Below are positions 1 through 9,455 of a DNA stretch of 64,000 nt, piece after piece. The stretch spans positions 992,001 to 1,056,000 of the forward strand of contig NZ_CP046455.1 of NCBI RefSeq assembly GCF_009734425.1, given 5' to 3'. Below the pieces are notes generated by a model that had not been told where the DNA came from, did not search any database, and saw only the letters and a list, made by a program, of their open reading frames with translations. This stretch comes from Corynebacterium occultum (GTDB lineage Bacteria > Actinomycetota > Actinomycetes > Mycobacteriales > Mycobacteriaceae). The position numbers and the translations under genes are program-made. Position 1 is the stretch's first letter. Each line of letters opens with the position of its first letter.

Positions 1-969
1 AAGCCGAATCCGACGCCCCCGGAGCCAGCAGCGAAGACACTGGTGCCCGGACTCAGCCCGGAAAAGGGATTGGAACTGCGCAAGGAACTGCGACAGCACT
101 TCGCCGGGCATGGCGCCGCCATCCACTTCGAAGGCACCTCCGGAGTGATCACCCACCCAACCAAGGGGCGGATCAGGGTCAACTTCGAGAACCTGGTGCG
201 GGCGCTGGCCGGAAATGAAAACCCCTACTCAGTCTCCCGGCACGCTGAAGCCTTTGTCCAGGCCATCATGACCGAAGACGGCACCGACACCATGCGGGAC
301 CCGGAGATCTACGCCGGCCTGCGACTCAAACTCACCGCCACCGCCGGACTGAGCGAGTCGGAAAAAGACATCATCGACTCCGCCACCATCGCCCCCTTCG
401 CCCGGGACATCGCGATCACCCTGGTGCTGGACACCGAACACACCATCCAGACCGTCGCCCTGGGCCGGGCCGAAGACTTCGACGACATCCCCAGCCTGCA
501 ACGCGCCGCCGGAGCCAATCTGCGCAGTGAACTACAGCACGCGGCAGTGGAGGTGGTGCATCACCCCGGCACCGAGAACGCGCCGGGTGCACACTTCTGG
601 TCCTTCGAGTCGGACAGCTTCTATCTGGGCAGTGCCGCGATCTATCTGGAGGATTTCCTCCGGCAGCGGGCCCCCGGCCTGGACCAGTCCAACGGGGTGA
701 TCTTCGCGGTCCCCAACCGACACCTGCTGTTGGCCCGCGAGGTGTCCACCGGCACGGATCTGCTGGAGGGACTGCATCGTCTGGCCATGGTCGCCGCCCG
801 TTTCGCCCTGGAGCGGGCTCATCCCATCTCACCTTCGCTCCATCTCACCTATGCCGGGGGACTGGAGACCATCTCCGAGATAGATCAGCAGGCCCGGGAG
901 CTGAAGATCATGCCGAACCCACACCTGACCCACCAGCTGGGGTTAAGTGATGAGAGCGGGGATCTTTAA
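1..969 (+). CDS. Hypothetical protein, 5' end outside the window
   Basis: The reading frame is open to the left window edge, so the gene probably starts upstream; the first usable internal start is a GTG at 43 (308 residues). The product is soluble, with no signal peptide or membrane segment. A central segment reading GVIFAVPNRHLLLARE and the mixed alpha/beta composition faintly recall YtpQ/DUF1444-type proteins, but I do not recognise the family with certainty. It converges on fumC, and the two share the bidirectional terminator just downstream. Function unknown. Confidence 0.7.
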   Translation, partial: KPNPTPPEPAAKTLVPGLSPEKGLELRKELRQHFAGHGAAIHFEGTSGVITHPTKGRIRVNFENLVRALAGNENPYSVSRHAEAFVQAIMTEDGTDTMRDPEIYAGLRLKLTATAGLSESEKDIIDSATIAPFARDIAITLVLDTEHTIQTVALGRAEDFDDIPSLQRAAGANLRSELQHAAVEVVHHPGTENAPGAHFWSFESDSFYLGSAAIYLEDFLRQRAPGLDQSNGVIFAVPNRHLLLAREVSTGTDLLEGLHRLAMVAARFALERAHPISPSLHLTYAGGLETISEIDQQARELKIMPNPHLTHQLGLSDESGDL

Positions 970-994
970 CCGCGGCCCGTCGATAAGCAGAGAA

Positions 995-1027
995 AAACCC
1001 GGCCTCCCTCGTAGGGAGACCGGGTTT
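995..1027. terminator. Bidirectional intrinsic terminator between the first gene and fumC
   Basis: A 15-base arm (995-1009) and its near-perfect complement (1013-1027) flank a 3-base loop, with one C-A mismatch. The stem is GC-rich in its middle and ends in A/T runs on both sides, so it can terminate both converging transcripts. Confidence 0.85.
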
Positions 1028-1042
1028 AAGAGGCGCGGTTTT

Positions 1043-2446
1043 TTACTTGTCGCGGTCCGTGTTGGCCATCGCGAGGACGTCCAGACGCTTGTCCAGCTCT
1101 TCCTCGGTCAGCTTCTCGCCATCGACGAAGCCGAGGTCGATCACGGTCTGACGGATGGTCTTGCCCTCAGCCAGCGCGGTCTTGGCGACTTTGGCGGCGT
1201 TCTCGTAGCCGATCGCGGAGTTCAGCGGGGTCACGATGGAGGGGGAGGACTCAGCCTGCAGCTTCATGTGCTCTTCGTTGGCCTCCAGCCCGTCGACCAG
1301 ACGCTCAGCGAAGACGCGGGAGGTGTTGGCCAGCAGCTTGATGGACTCGAGTACGTTGCGGGCCATCACGGGGATGAACACGTTGAGCTCGAACTGGCCC
1401 TGGGAACCACCGAAGGCGACGGCGGCGTCATTGCCGATGACCTGGGCGGAGACCTGGGTGGCGGTCTCACACAGCACCGGGTTGACCTTGCCCGGCATGA
1501 TGGAGGAACCCGGCTGCAGATCCGGAAGACGCAGCTCGCCCAGGCCGGTCAGCGGGCCGGAGCCCATCAGGCGGATGTCGTTGGCGATCTTGTAGAAGGA
1601 GACTGCGATGGTGCGCAGTGCGCCGGAGATCTCGACCAGGGCATCGCGGTTGGCCTGTGCCTCGAAGTGGTTGCCAGCCTCGGAAAGCTGCTCGAGACCG
1701 GTCAGCTTCTTCAGCTCTTCGGTGACCTTCGCACCAAAGTCAGCCGGGGTGTTCAGGCCGGTGCCCACCGCGGTGCCACCGATCGGCAGCTCACCGACGC
1801 GGGACAGGGTGGCCTCGACGCGATGGATGCCCAGCTCGATCTGGCGGGCGTAACCGGAGAACTCCTGGCCCAGGGTGACCGGGACAGCATCCATCAGGTG
1901 GGTGCGGCCGGACTTGACCACGGACTTCCACTCCTTGGACTTGTTGTCCAGGGAGGTGTGCAGCTGCTTCAGTGCCGGGATCAGATCCTTGACGGCTGCC
2001 TCGGTGGTGGCCACGTGGGTGGCGGTCGGGAAGGTGTCATTGGAGGACTGACCCATGTTGACGTGGTCGTTGGGGTGAACCTCAACGCCATTGCGCTTGG
2101 CGATGGAGGCGATGACCTCGTTGGTGTTCATGTTGGAGGAAGTGCCGGAACCGGTCTGGAACACGTCGATCGGGAACTCAGCGTCGTGGGTGCCCTCCGC
2201 GATCTCCTTCGCAGCGGCGATGATGGCCTGCCCCTGCTCCTCGGGCAGCAGTCCACGCTCCATGTTGACGGTGGCGCAGGCCGCCTTCAGCAGACCCATG
2301 GCACGGATCTGGGCGGACTCCAGCGGGCGATCGGAAATCGGGAAGTTTTCCACCGCACGCTGGGTCTGGGCCCGCCACAGTGCCTGGGCGGGAACCTTGA
2401 CCTCGCCCATGGTGTCGTGTTCGATGCGGAATTCCTGCTCGGTCAT
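1043..2446 (-). CDS. fumC: Class II fumarate hydratase
   Basis: Catalyses the reversible hydration of fumarate to L-malate in the TCA cycle; cytosolic homotetramer, iron-independent class II enzyme. The 467-residue length is normal for FumC. Visible family motifs are [13 protein letters not shown] (about 99-111), GRTHLMDA (180-187, with the active-site His region) and the superfamily signature [11 protein letters not shown] (313-323). The start ATG at 2446 has a long 5' leader containing a hairpin and a perfect 18-bp palindrome (annotated separately), so expression is probably regulated. Neighbouring glpX lies upstream on the same strand but has its own terminator, as in the Rv1098c/Rv1099c region of mycobacteria. 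Confidence 0.97.
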   Translation of the reverse strand: MTEQEFRIEHDTMGEVKVPAQALWRAQTQRAVENFPISDRPLESAQIRAMGLLKAACATVNMERGLLPEEQGQAIIAAAKEIAEGTHDAEFPIDVFQTGSGTSSNMNTNEVIASIAKRNGVEVHPNDHVNMGQSSNDTFPTATHVATTEAAVKDLIPALKQLHTSLDNKSKEWKSVVKSGRTHLMDAVPVTLGQEFSGYARQIELGIHRVEATLSRVGELPIGGTAVGTGLNTPADFGAKVTEELKKLTGLEQLSEAGNHFEAQANRDALVEISGALRTIAVSFYKIANDIRLMGSGPLTGLGELRLPDLQPGSSIMPGKVNPVLCETATQVSAQVIGNDAAVAFGGSQGQFELNVFIPVMARNVLESIKLLANTSRVFAERLVDGLEANEEHMKLQAESSPSIVTPLNSAIGYENAAKVAKTALAEGKTIRQTVIDLGFVDGEKLTEEELDKRLDVLAMANTDRDK

Positions 2447-2479
2447 GAAATCACTCTCTGTCTGTTAGATGATGACTCG

Positions 2480-2507
2480 GTGCGGGGCGCTTCCAGCCCC
2501 CGCGCAC
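2480..2507 (-). promoter_or_regulatory. Hairpin in the fumC 5' leader
   Basis: GTGCGGGGCGC (2480-2490) can pair with GCCCCCGCGCAC (2496-2507) across a 5-base loop, allowing one bulge and one mismatch. It lies about 35 bases upstream of the fumC start on the transcript. No U-tract follows, so it is unlikely to be a terminator; an mRNA-stability or translation role is inference. Confidence 0.45.
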
Positions 2508-2508
2508 C

Positions 2509-2526
2509 GCATACTTGCAAGTATGC
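2509..2526. promoter_or_regulatory. Perfect 18-bp palindrome upstream of fumC
   Basis: GCATACTTGCAAGTATGC is an uninterrupted 18-bp palindrome 63 bp upstream of the fumC start, immediately next to an A/T-rich TAATATT segment that could be promoter core. The symmetry and position suggest an operator for a dimeric regulator. It does not match the GlxR consensus TGTGA-N6-TCACA. The binding protein is unknown. Confidence 0.55.
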
Positions 2527-2727
2527 CTAATATTTTGGCCCGGTGGGTGGAAAACCCCGCCTGAGGGGTGTGCCGGACACCCAGGATTGTACGCCCGGCC
2601 TTTCTCCAGAGTCGCCGGGGACCACCTCATCGTCATCGACGTGTCCCGCAGGGATTATCCCGCAGAAAAATGTGCTTATCGACGCCCCCTCCACTCCCTC
2701 CCAGGCCCCCGGGGGTTCGGCAGCAAA

Positions 2728-2758
2728 AAACCAGGCAGGTCAAGGACCTGCCTGGTTT
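2728..2758 (-). terminator. Intrinsic terminator of glpX
   Basis: Perfect 14-bp stem (2728-2741 with 2745-2758) and a 3-base loop. Read on the minus strand, the stem is followed by a T run. It lies 20 bp past the glpX stop. Confidence 0.9.
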
Positions 2759-2778
2759 AAGGGGTGCCGGGATGTGGC

Positions 2779-3792
2779 TTAGATGCCCGGTGCCGCGGAG
2801 TAGTCGATGACGGAGTACTCCTGCAGCTTGGCCAGCTTGTGAACGGACTCGACGTGGCGGACGGTGCCGGACTTCGAACGCATGACCAAGGAGCGGGTGG
2901 TCGCACCGTTGGCGCGGTAGCTCACACCACGGAGCATGTCACCGTTGGTGACGCCGGTGGCGGCGAAGAAGCAGTTGTCGGACCTGACCAGGTCATTGGT
3001 GTGCAGCACGCGGTTGAGTTCGTGACCTGCCTCCACCGCCTGGCGGGCTTCCGCCTCATCACGCGGTGCCAGGATGCCCTGGATCTCGCCGCCCATGGCC
3101 TTCATGGCGCAGGCGGTGATGATGCCCTCCGGGGTGCCACCGGTGCCCAGCATGATGTCGATGGAGTTGGAGTCCTGCGCGGCGGCGATGGCACCGGCGA
3201 CGTCTCCATCGGAGATCAGACGGACCTTGGCACCGGCGCGACGGATATCGGCGATCAGATCCTTGTGACGGGGACGGTCCAGAACCACCACGGTCACATC
3301 CGAGGCGGCGACACCCTTGGCCTTGGCCACGGCGTTGATGTTGTGGTCCACCGGGGCGGCGATGTCGACCTTGCCGGCAGCCTCGGGGCCGACGGCCAAC
3401 TTCTTCATGTAGAAGACGGCGGAGGGGTCGTACATGGAGCCACGCTCGGCGGCGGCGATCACGGAGATGGCGTTGGGGCGACCCTCCGCCATCAGGGTGG
3501 TGCCATCAACCGGGTCCACGGCGATATCGACCTCGGGGCCGTTGCCGGTGCCGACCTCTTCACCGTTGTACAGCATCGGGGCCTCGTCCTTCTCGCCTTC
3601 ACCGATGACGACCACGCCGCGCATGTTCACGGAGTTGATCAGCTGACGCATGGCGTCGACGGCGGCACCGTCGCCCTCGTTCTTCATGCCGCGGCCGACC
3701 CAACGTCCGGAAGCCAGGGCTGCGGCCTCGGTCACTCGGACCAGCTCCATTGCGAGGTTACGGTCCAGGCTTTCGGTGGGTTGTGCGTTCAT
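2779..3792 (-). CDS. glpX: Class II fructose-1,6-bisphosphatase
   Basis: Hydrolyses fructose-1,6-bisphosphate to fructose-6-phosphate, the committed step of gluconeogenesis; metal-dependent and cytosolic. The 337-residue product has the GlpX hallmarks [11 protein letters not shown] (64-74) and DPVDGTTL (93-100), which carry metal- and phosphate-binding residues. The ATG at 3792 is preceded by a good AGGAGG about ten bases upstream. It is the sole visible gluconeogenic phosphatase here and follows the conserved order glpX-fum of related actinobacteria. The divergent gene on its other side is the DUF4245 protein. Confidence 0.97.
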   Translation of the reverse strand: MNAQPTESLDRNLAMELVRVTEAAALASGRWVGRGMKNEGDGAAVDAMRQLINSVNMRGVVVIGEGEKDEAPMLYNGEEVGTGNGPEVDIAVDPVDGTTLMAEGRPNAISVIAAAERGSMYDPSAVFYMKKLAVGPEAAGKVDIAAPVDHNINAVAKAKGVAASDVTVVVLDRPRHKDLIADIRRAGAKVRLISDGDVAGAIAAAQDSNSIDIMLGTGGTPEGIITACAMKAMGGEIQGILAPRDEAEARQAVEAGHELNRVLHTNDLVRSDNCFFAATGVTNGDMLRGVSYRANGATTRSLVMRSKSGTVRHVESVHKLAKLQEYSVIDYSAAPGI

Positions 3793-4024
3793 GTGTGTAC
3801 GGCCTCCTGAAGAAGATGGGTTCGCCTAGGCGATATAAAGAGGGTGGGAAGGGTTGGGCTCAGCCAACCTGTCTGCACCTACGTTGCTTCATTCTTCCAT
3901 CTTCTGCTTCCGTTTTTGGGGTGTTCTCCACCCGAAAGAGGGGACATGTCGGACGCATCACGTTCCGGGGCCCGCCCAGAGCGGGGATTCTTCCCGCTAG
4001 CTGGGGCATGACATACTGTTTGGC

Positions 4025-4594
4025 GTGGCTGATGAAAAACCCAAGATTTTCCAGGGCGGCAAGGACATGGTCCTTTCCGTCGGTGTGATTGTCCTCGTGA
4101 TGTTTCTCATGGTCGGTTTCACCGGCATGTGCAGCTGGAACCCGGGAGCCCCGAAGCAGGGCCCCGTGCAGGAGGTCGATGCGGTGACCTTCGCCTCCCT
4201 GGAGGCCCGGACAATGAACTTCCCGGTGCGGATGCCGGAGACCCCGGAAGGTTGGGTCACCAACTCAGCCCGTCGCAGCATGGTCGATGACACCCCGGCC
4301 GTCACCATCGGCTGGGTGACCACCGAAGGTGGCTACCTGCAGTTGACGCAGACCGGGGAAGAACTTGATGATGCCGTCCGCGGCATCGACCCTGATCCCC
4401 GCACCCTGGAAGAAACTCGGGAGATCGCCGGCGAGGAGGTCCAGCGTTACTCCTCCGAGGAAAGTGATGTCCGTGACCTCTGGGTGGTGGACCTGGATGA
4501 GGTCCGCATCCTGCTGACCGGTGCCGGCACTGATGAAGAGTTCAGCACCCTCCTGGATGTGGCCATCGAGGCCGAACCGCTGCCCAGCGAATAA
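4025..4594 (+). CDS. DUF4245 family membrane-anchored protein
   Basis: A 189-residue protein with a short cytosolic N-terminus, one transmembrane helix (about 16-35) and an extracytoplasmic domain, as in DUF4245 proteins that sit next to glpX in corynebacteria and mycobacteria (Rv1100 position). The GTG start at 4025 is 5 bases after a TACTGT -10 box (4014-4019) with no Shine-Dalgarno, indicating a leaderless transcript. It is divergent from glpX and converges on the lactate-permease-like gene. Biochemical function is unknown; the family assignment rests on the overall pattern and synteny. Confidence 0.88.
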   Translation: MADEKPKIFQGGKDMVLSVGVIVLVMFLMVGFTGMCSWNPGAPKQGPVQEVDAVTFASLEARTMNFPVRMPETPEGWVTNSARRSMVDDTPAVTIGWVTTEGGYLQLTQTGEELDDAVRGIDPDPRTLEETREIAGEEVQRYSSEESDVRDLWVVDLDEVRILLTGAGTDEEFSTLLDVAIEAEPLPSE

Positions 4595-4613
4595 GCGGAT
4601 TCACGACTGCGAT

Positions 4614-6017
4614 TCAGGTGGCCAGCAGTACGGTCAGCAGGGACAAGATCACGATCAGCGCGACACACACCTGAAGCGCCAGCCGGAAAACCGGCTGCCG
4701 TTCCGGTTGATCCGGGCAGAGCCGGACCGCCAGTTCGATGCGGGACGGGGACGCCAGGGTCAGCAGGGAAGCGGAGACATTCTGGGCTGCGACCACCGGC
4801 AATGCGGAGACACCCAGCACATTCGCGGCCTGGGCCTGTGGCCCGGCAAACATGGCGTTGGCACCACTATTGGATCCGGTGAGGAAACCACCGGCCCCGC
4901 CGATCACCGGAACCAGGAACAGGTAGAGGCCCCCGAGTTCGGCGAGTCCGTTGGCGATCTGACCGGACATCCCGGAAACACTCATCACCACCCCCAGCAC
5001 AATGAAGAGCCCGGTGGCAGGCCCCACATGGGACCAGGTCCGGGTGGCATGTCTGAGGGTGGGGCGCAGCTCATTCCGGGTGGTACGCAGGGTGAACAAC
5101 ACCGCCACTGCCAGCCAGAAAGCCGGGGAACCCAGGTATTTCCAGGGGGTGTCCTCCAGGGAGCTCAGGCGCAGCAGGACCTTGAGCAACAACACTCCGC
5201 CGAGCAACACCCCATAGGGTGCCAGTGCCTGCCAGACACGGGCCGGGGCCTGCATCGACATCCCCCGGAAGCGGTGCAGCAGCAGATGCACCGCGAGGGT
5301 GAAGGCGGCACCGAGCGCACCGGCGGTGGCGGTGCCGAAGAGCAGGTTGGCCCCCAGCACCCCGACCCAGAGCAGCAGCCCGGAGGCGATCGCCAGCCCC
5401 ATGCCCCGGGCACGCTGTCCGGGTTCGGCGATGAGGAACACCGCGGCGATACCGGCCCCGATGAACACCGGCAGGCTCAACACCGCGCACATCACGCCGA
5501 AGTCATCAAAACCGACCTCAGCCATCTGGGCGGCGATCAGGGTGCCGGGGCCCATGGCTCCCCAGGGAATCGCGCACAACCCCAGCAACCCCAGGGGTGC
5601 AGCCTGGCGTCCGCTATAACCCAGACCGAGCAGCAGGGGTACCGCAATGGCCACACCCACTCCGAAACCGGTCAGCGATTCCGCCAGTGGCGTCACCCCG
5701 TGCACCACGGCCAGCGCGGGGGTCACGCCGGTACCTAACCGGGCGCGCAACCAACCGGAGAGCTCAGCCTGATCGCCGGTGCGTCGCCCCGCCTCCGCGA
5801 AGGCGATGCCACCACCGACGATCAGCATCACCTCCAGCACCAAGGGCCACCATTGTCCGGTGGCGGAGAGGCTTTCCCGCCAACCCAGGCCAAACCACAG
5901 GACCCCGATCAACACGGCCGAACCCAGACCCAGGAGCGCTGAACGCAAGGTGGATTGGCGTGCCAGGAGCACCCCGATCACCAGGAGCAGGGGCAGCAGG
6001 GCAAGGAAAAGGTTCAC
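4614..6017 (-). CDS. L-lactate permease family transporter
   Basis: A 467-residue, very hydrophobic protein with roughly twelve predicted membrane spans and the general look of LctP/GlcA-type lactate or glycolate permeases, including a Gly/Pro-rich segment near GTLIAAQMAEVGFDDFG and a SNSGANAMFAGPQ segment near the C-terminus. It is somewhat shorter than E. coli LldP (about 550). The GTG start at 6017 follows a TAGCAT -10 box by six bases, so a leaderless start fits. No lactate dehydrogenase is adjacent, so the substrate is inferred from the family only. It lies 45 bp downstream of xseB, but its own promoter suggests separate transcription. Confidence 0.82.
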   Translation of the reverse strand: MNLFLALLPLLLVIGVLLARQSTLRSALLGLGSAVLIGVLWFGLGWRESLSATGQWWPLVLEVMLIVGGGIAFAEAGRRTGDQAELSGWLRARLGTGVTPALAVVHGVTPLAESLTGFGVGVAIAVPLLLGLGYSGRQAAPLGLLGLCAIPWGAMGPGTLIAAQMAEVGFDDFGVMCAVLSLPVFIGAGIAAVFLIAEPGQRARGMGLAIASGLLLWVGVLGANLLFGTATAGALGAAFTLAVHLLLHRFRGMSMQAPARVWQALAPYGVLLGGVLLLKVLLRLSSLEDTPWKYLGSPAFWLAVAVLFTLRTTRNELRPTLRHATRTWSHVGPATGLFIVLGVVMSVSGMSGQIANGLAELGGLYLFLVPVIGGAGGFLTGSNSGANAMFAGPQAQAANVLGVSALPVVAAQNVSASLLTLASPSRIELAVRLCPDQPERQPVFRLALQVCVALIVILSLLTVLLAT

Positions 6018-6062
6018 TGCCCCATGCTAGCCAGCCCCCGCCCGGCCAGCCGGGGAAGCGCC

Positions 6063-6323
6063 CTATTCCGGGTTTGAGTTGTCCGTGCCGAGTGCTTCCT
6101 CCACCCGCTTGGAGGCGTTGGCCAGGTGTTCCTCACAACGCCGGGCCAGGGACTCGCCCCGCTCCCAGTATTTCAGGGACTCATCCAGGCCCATCTGGCC
6201 GAGTTCGAGGATCTTGACGATCTCGATCAGCTCATCCCGGGCCTGTTCATAATTCAACTGCTCGACCGGGGTGAAGATATTCTCGCCGGCCTGACCGGTA
6301 CCGAAGGAATTGGGCTGGGTCAT
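6063..6323 (-). CDS. xseB: Exodeoxyribonuclease VII small subunit
   Basis: Small subunit of the XseA/XseB exonuclease that degrades single-stranded DNA in recombination and mismatch repair. The ATG at 6323 gives 86 residues, close to the normal 75-90. The core contains [18 protein letters not shown], then a [15 protein letters not shown] helix typical of XseB. The open frame extends to 6416, but that extension would overlap the end of xseA and is Pro-rich non-homologous sequence, so the shorter form is preferred. It lies 46 bp after xseA in the conserved xseA-xseB order. Confidence 0.93.
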   Translation of the reverse strand: MTQPNSFGTGQAGENIFTPVEQLNYEQARDELIEIVKILELGQMGLDESLKYWERGESLARRCEEHLANASKRVEEALGTDNSNPE

Positions 6324-6369
6324 CTTGAGGATGCTCGCTTTCAAAAAGGAAGAAGTTGGTGGAGGTGAA

Positions 6370-7611
6370 TCAATTGGCCGGGGTGGTGGACATGGCGGCT
6401 GCGGTGATCGAACCATCGGCCACCCGGATCCGCAGCTGGCTGCCGGGCGGGGACTGCTCGATGGTGGTCACCACCTCCGGCTCCGAACCATTACGGGGAA
6501 GCACCTGCACCACGGAATAACCCCGGGACAGGGTGGCAGCCGGCCCCAGGGAGGACACCTGGGCACGTAGTGCGGCCACCTGAGCCTGCTCCCGGGAAAG
6601 CAGGTGGGTCATATCGCGTCGGACCATGGCAAGTACCTGTCCCAGTTCCTCGCGGCGGCGGTGGATCGGGGTCATCGGATCAGCCATGACCGGACGGGAG
6701 CGGACCGAGGCCAGACCCTGCTGCTCGCGTTGCACCCAACCGCGTAGCGCCGCAGCCGCCCGGGAACGGGCCTCCGCGATCAGGGCACGTTCCTCCGCCA
6801 CATCCGGCACCACCCGTTTGGCGGCATCGGTGGGGGTGGCGGCCCGGAGGTCCGCCACATTGTCCAGGATCGGGGTGTCCGGCTCATGACCGATGGCGGA
6901 GACCACCGGGGTCCGTGCGGCGGCGACGGCACGCTGCAGCGCCTCCTCCGAGAAAGGCAGCAGATCTTCGACTGAGCCACCACCGCGGGCGATGATGATG
7001 ACATCAACGCGTGGGTCGTCGTCCAGCTCCTGTAGCGCCTGGAGGATCTGCGGGACGGCCGTGGCGCCCTGTACCGCGGTGTTGCGGACCTCGAACTGCA
7101 CCTCCGGCCAGCGGTCCTTGGCCACCTCGATGACATCGCGTTCCGCGGCGGAACCACGGCCGGTGATCAGACCGACGCGCTGCGGCAGGTAGGGCAGCTT
7201 CTTCTTGCGGGAGGGATCGAAGAGACCTTCCGCCGCCAGGGATTTACGCAGCATCTCGATCCGGGCCAGCAGTTCACCGATGCCCACCGGGCGGATCTCG
7301 GTGACCCAGAGGGAGAAGGAACCACGCCCTGCGTAGAAGGCAGGTTTGCCGTAGACGACGACGCGGTCACCATCGCGCAGGGGGGTGGGGGAGTTGCGGA
7401 TCAGCTGGGTGGGGCAGGTGATCTGGACGCTGGCCTCGGCCTCCGTGTCACGGAGTGTGAGGTAACTCAGCTTCCAGTTGGGCTTCATGTTCACCTGCGT
7501 GAGCTGGCCTTCGACCCAGAGGTGGCCGAGTCTTTCGATCCACCCCTTGACCTTAGAATTTACCTCGCGGACCGGCCACGGGGCATCCGGGGTGCTGGGG
7601 GAATCGGACAA
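6370..7611 (-). CDS. xseA: Exodeoxyribonuclease VII large subunit
   Basis: Catalytic subunit of exonuclease VII. It has an N-terminal OB fold (VEGQLTQVN ... [14 protein letters not shown]), then the central catalytic domain with [28 protein letters not shown] and [15 protein letters not shown], and a C-terminal coiled-coil. A TTG at 7611 preceded by GAGGTGG seven bases upstream gives 413 residues, matching typical actinobacterial XseA. Longer forms starting at 7659 or 7695 would run into the ispH promoter and lack a ribosome-binding site. xseB follows. Both genes are divergent from ispH, as in Rv1107c-Rv1110. Confidence 0.95.
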   Translation of the reverse strand: MSDSPSTPDAPWPVREVNSKVKGWIERLGHLWVEGQLTQVNMKPNWKLSYLTLRDTEAEASVQITCPTQLIRNSPTPLRDGDRVVVYGKPAFYAGRGSFSLWVTEIRPVGIGELLARIEMLRKSLAAEGLFDPSRKKKLPYLPQRVGLITGRGSAAERDVIEVAKDRWPEVQFEVRNTAVQGATAVPQILQALQELDDDPRVDVIIIARGGGSVEDLLPFSEEALQRAVAAARTPVVSAIGHEPDTPILDNVADLRAATPTDAAKRVVPDVAEERALIAEARSRAAAALRGWVQREQQGLASVRSRPVMADPMTPIHRRREELGQVLAMVRRDMTHLLSREQAQVAALRAQVSSLGPAATLSRGYSVVQVLPRNGSEPEVVTTIEQSPPGSQLRIRVADGSITAAAMSTTPAN

Positions 7612-7684
7612 GGGTGTTCCACCTCTCGATGTTCGCTGCTGGAGATGTGCCTCGCCCATTCTAGGCTTTTGATCAGACCTTGGA

Positions 7685-7690
7685 TACTCT
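7685..7690 (+). promoter_or_regulatory. -10 box of ispH (leaderless promoter)
   Basis: TACTCT ends six bases before the ispH ATG at 7697 and no Shine-Dalgarno intervenes, so transcription probably starts at or next to the start codon. No clear -35 element is visible. Confidence 0.6.
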
Positions 7691-7696
7691 GGCATT

Positions 7697-8665
7697 ATGA
7701 GCTCTGCTGAGAAGAAGGTCCTCCTGGCGGCCCCTCGTGGGTATTGCGCCGGAGTTGACCGTGCGGTTGAAACTGTCGAAAAGGCGCTCGAGACCTATGG
7801 GGCGCCGGTCTACGTCCGTAAGGAAATCGTCCATAACCGTTATGTCGTGGATTCCCTCGCTGAACGGGGTGCCATCTTCGTGGAGGAGACCGATGAGGTG
7901 CCGGAGGGTTCCCATCTGGTGTTCTCCGCCCACGGCATCAGCCCGGAGGTCCGTGAGCAGGCCAAGGCCCTGAACCTGCAGACCCTGGATGCCACCTGCC
8001 CCCTGGTGACCAAGGTCCACAATGAGGCCAAGCGCTTTGACCGGGACGGCTACCACATTCTGCTGGTCGGACATGAGGGCCATGAGGAGGTGGAGGGAAC
8101 CTCCGGTGAGGCTCCTGAGGTCACCCACCTGGTGGACGGGCTTGAGGGTGTGGACACGCTCCCCGAATTTCTCCAGAATGAGAAGCTGGTCTGGCTTTCC
8201 CAGACCACCCTCTCCGTGGATGAGACCATGCAGATCGTGGTGAAGCTGAAGGAGCGTTTCCCGCACCTGCAGGATCCGCCCTCTGATGACATCTGCTACG
8301 CCACCCAGAACCGTCAGGTTGCGGTTAAGGCGATCGCCCCGGATGCTGATCTCTTCCTCGTGGTCGGTTCCCAGAACTCCTCCAACTCCAAGCGGATGGT
8401 GGAGGTGGCGTTGCAATACGGTGCCAAGGCCTCCCATCTGGTGGACTTCGCCAATCAGATCGATGAGAAGTGGCTGGAAGGTGTCGAGACCGTCGGACTT
8501 TCCTCCGGTGCCTCGGTTCCGGAGATCCTGGTCCGCGGTGTGCTGGAGTTCCTGGCTGAGCGCGGTTACGGCAAGGTCGAGGAAGTGACCACGGCCAGCG
8601 AGAAGATTGTGTTCTCTCTCCCGCGTGAGCTGCGCCCCGCGCGCTCCACCACCAAGACGCTCTAA
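7697..8665 (+). CDS. ispH: 4-hydroxy-3-methylbut-2-enyl diphosphate reductase
   Basis: Last enzyme of the MEP isoprenoid pathway: reduces HMBPP to IPP and DMAPP with a [4Fe-4S] cluster. The 322-residue product has the three cluster cysteines at 17 (PRGYCAGV), 101 (DATCPLV) and 200 (DDICYAT), plus the conserved His46 (IVHNRYVV), His79 (SAHG) and the TQ motif after Cys200. It is divergent from xseA and followed by a bidirectional terminator. The start is fixed by the -10 box immediately upstream. This is the LytB2/Rv1110 position in mycobacteria. Confidence 0.97.
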   Translation: MSSAEKKVLLAAPRGYCAGVDRAVETVEKALETYGAPVYVRKEIVHNRYVVDSLAERGAIFVEETDEVPEGSHLVFSAHGISPEVREQAKALNLQTLDATCPLVTKVHNEAKRFDRDGYHILLVGHEGHEEVEGTSGEAPEVTHLVDGLEGVDTLPEFLQNEKLVWLSQTTLSVDETMQIVVKLKERFPHLQDPPSDDICYATQNRQVAVKAIAPDADLFLVVGSQNSSNSKRMVEVALQYGAKASHLVDFANQIDEKWLEGVETVGLSSGASVPEILVRGVLEFLAERGYGKVEEVTTASEKIVFSLPRELRPARSTTKTL

Positions 8666-8688
8666 TACAGTTCGGCCTGCGTAGCTGA

Positions 8689-8721
8689 AAAACCCCGCCT
8701 CCGAGATGGAGGCGGGGTTTT
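8689..8721. terminator. Bidirectional intrinsic terminator between ispH and the DUF6542 gene
   Basis: Perfect 14-bp stem (8689-8702 with 8708-8721), 5-base loop, GC-rich core with A and T runs at the ends. It is positioned to terminate both converging genes. Confidence 0.92.
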
Positions 8722-8730
8722 CTGCTGGGC

Positions 8731-9399
8731 TCAGCTCTCGTAGAGGTCATCCCGGATGGAGCGGTTCTCGCGGGGCTGGTTGCGGCGAAGCAGCTCCTCC
8801 ACCGTGACCCGGTCCTCACCGCGCTCGGTGCGGGAGCGACGTGGGGTCCGGGTACTGGTCTGCCGGGCCCGGTAGGCGGTGGCCCGGTTGGCGCGGTCTG
8901 CATCCGCTTCACGACGCCGCACCTCCCGGGCGACAACCTCCCGTTCCTGTTCCCGCCGCTGGTGCAACCACAGTCGCAGCAGGGCAATCACCGCCGCCCC
9001 CACAGTGATGACAATCAGTACCGGGAAGAATTGAGCCAGCGGGTAGATGGCGGTGACGATCGCGGTGGTGGAGAAACCGGTGGCAGCGGTGGCCATCGTC
9101 TGCGCGACGAACCAGGCCGCCACCGGGGTCAGTATCCCGAAGAGGAGGGGGAGCACCGCCACACTCAGGAAAAGGCCACGCAACTCCACGAAGAGAGCCA
9201 CCGCGATGCCGGCCACCGTGAAACAGAGCAGGTAGGTCACCCCCAGTCCTCCCATGGCGACGCTGACCAGGAGGCCGGTGACCAGTGCGGCGAAGATGAT
9301 TCCGACGCCCGACCAGGTGGGTAGACCCGTGAAACTTGCCGCTGCGGGGCGGGTGTTCCGGCGGCGGGTTTTCCTGGTTTTGGGGGGCAGATTCGACAC
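8731..9399 (-). CDS. DUF6542 family membrane protein
   Basis: A 222-residue protein: a short basic N-terminus, about four membrane helices (roughly 28-145) and a highly charged Arg/Glu-rich cytosolic tail. It matches the DUF6542 protein located between ispH and ychF in actinobacteria (Rv1111c position). The GTG start at 9399 lies eight bases after a TAGAAT -10 box (9408-9413, minus strand), so it is probably leaderless. Function unknown. The conserved synteny is the main support for the assignment. Confidence 0.85.
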   Translation of the reverse strand: MSNLPPKTRKTRRRNTRPAAASFTGLPTWSGVGIIFAALVTGLLVSVAMGGLGVTYLLCFTVAGIAVALFVELRGLFLSVAVLPLLFGILTPVAAWFVAQTMATAATGFSTTAIVTAIYPLAQFFPVLIVITVGAAVIALLRLWLHQRREQEREVVAREVRRREADADRANRATAYRARQTSTRTPRRSRTERGEDRVTVEELLRRNQPRENRSIRDDLYES

Positions 9400-9455
9400 G
9401 GGTAGTCATTCTAGCCGCTCACCGCTAAGGGACGAATACTCCCAACCCCCGGGGA

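Noticed and set aside
947..2530. Long plus-strand open frame over fumC
   Set aside because: It is the antisense shadow of fumC, which has full motifs and homology; high GC makes such frames common.
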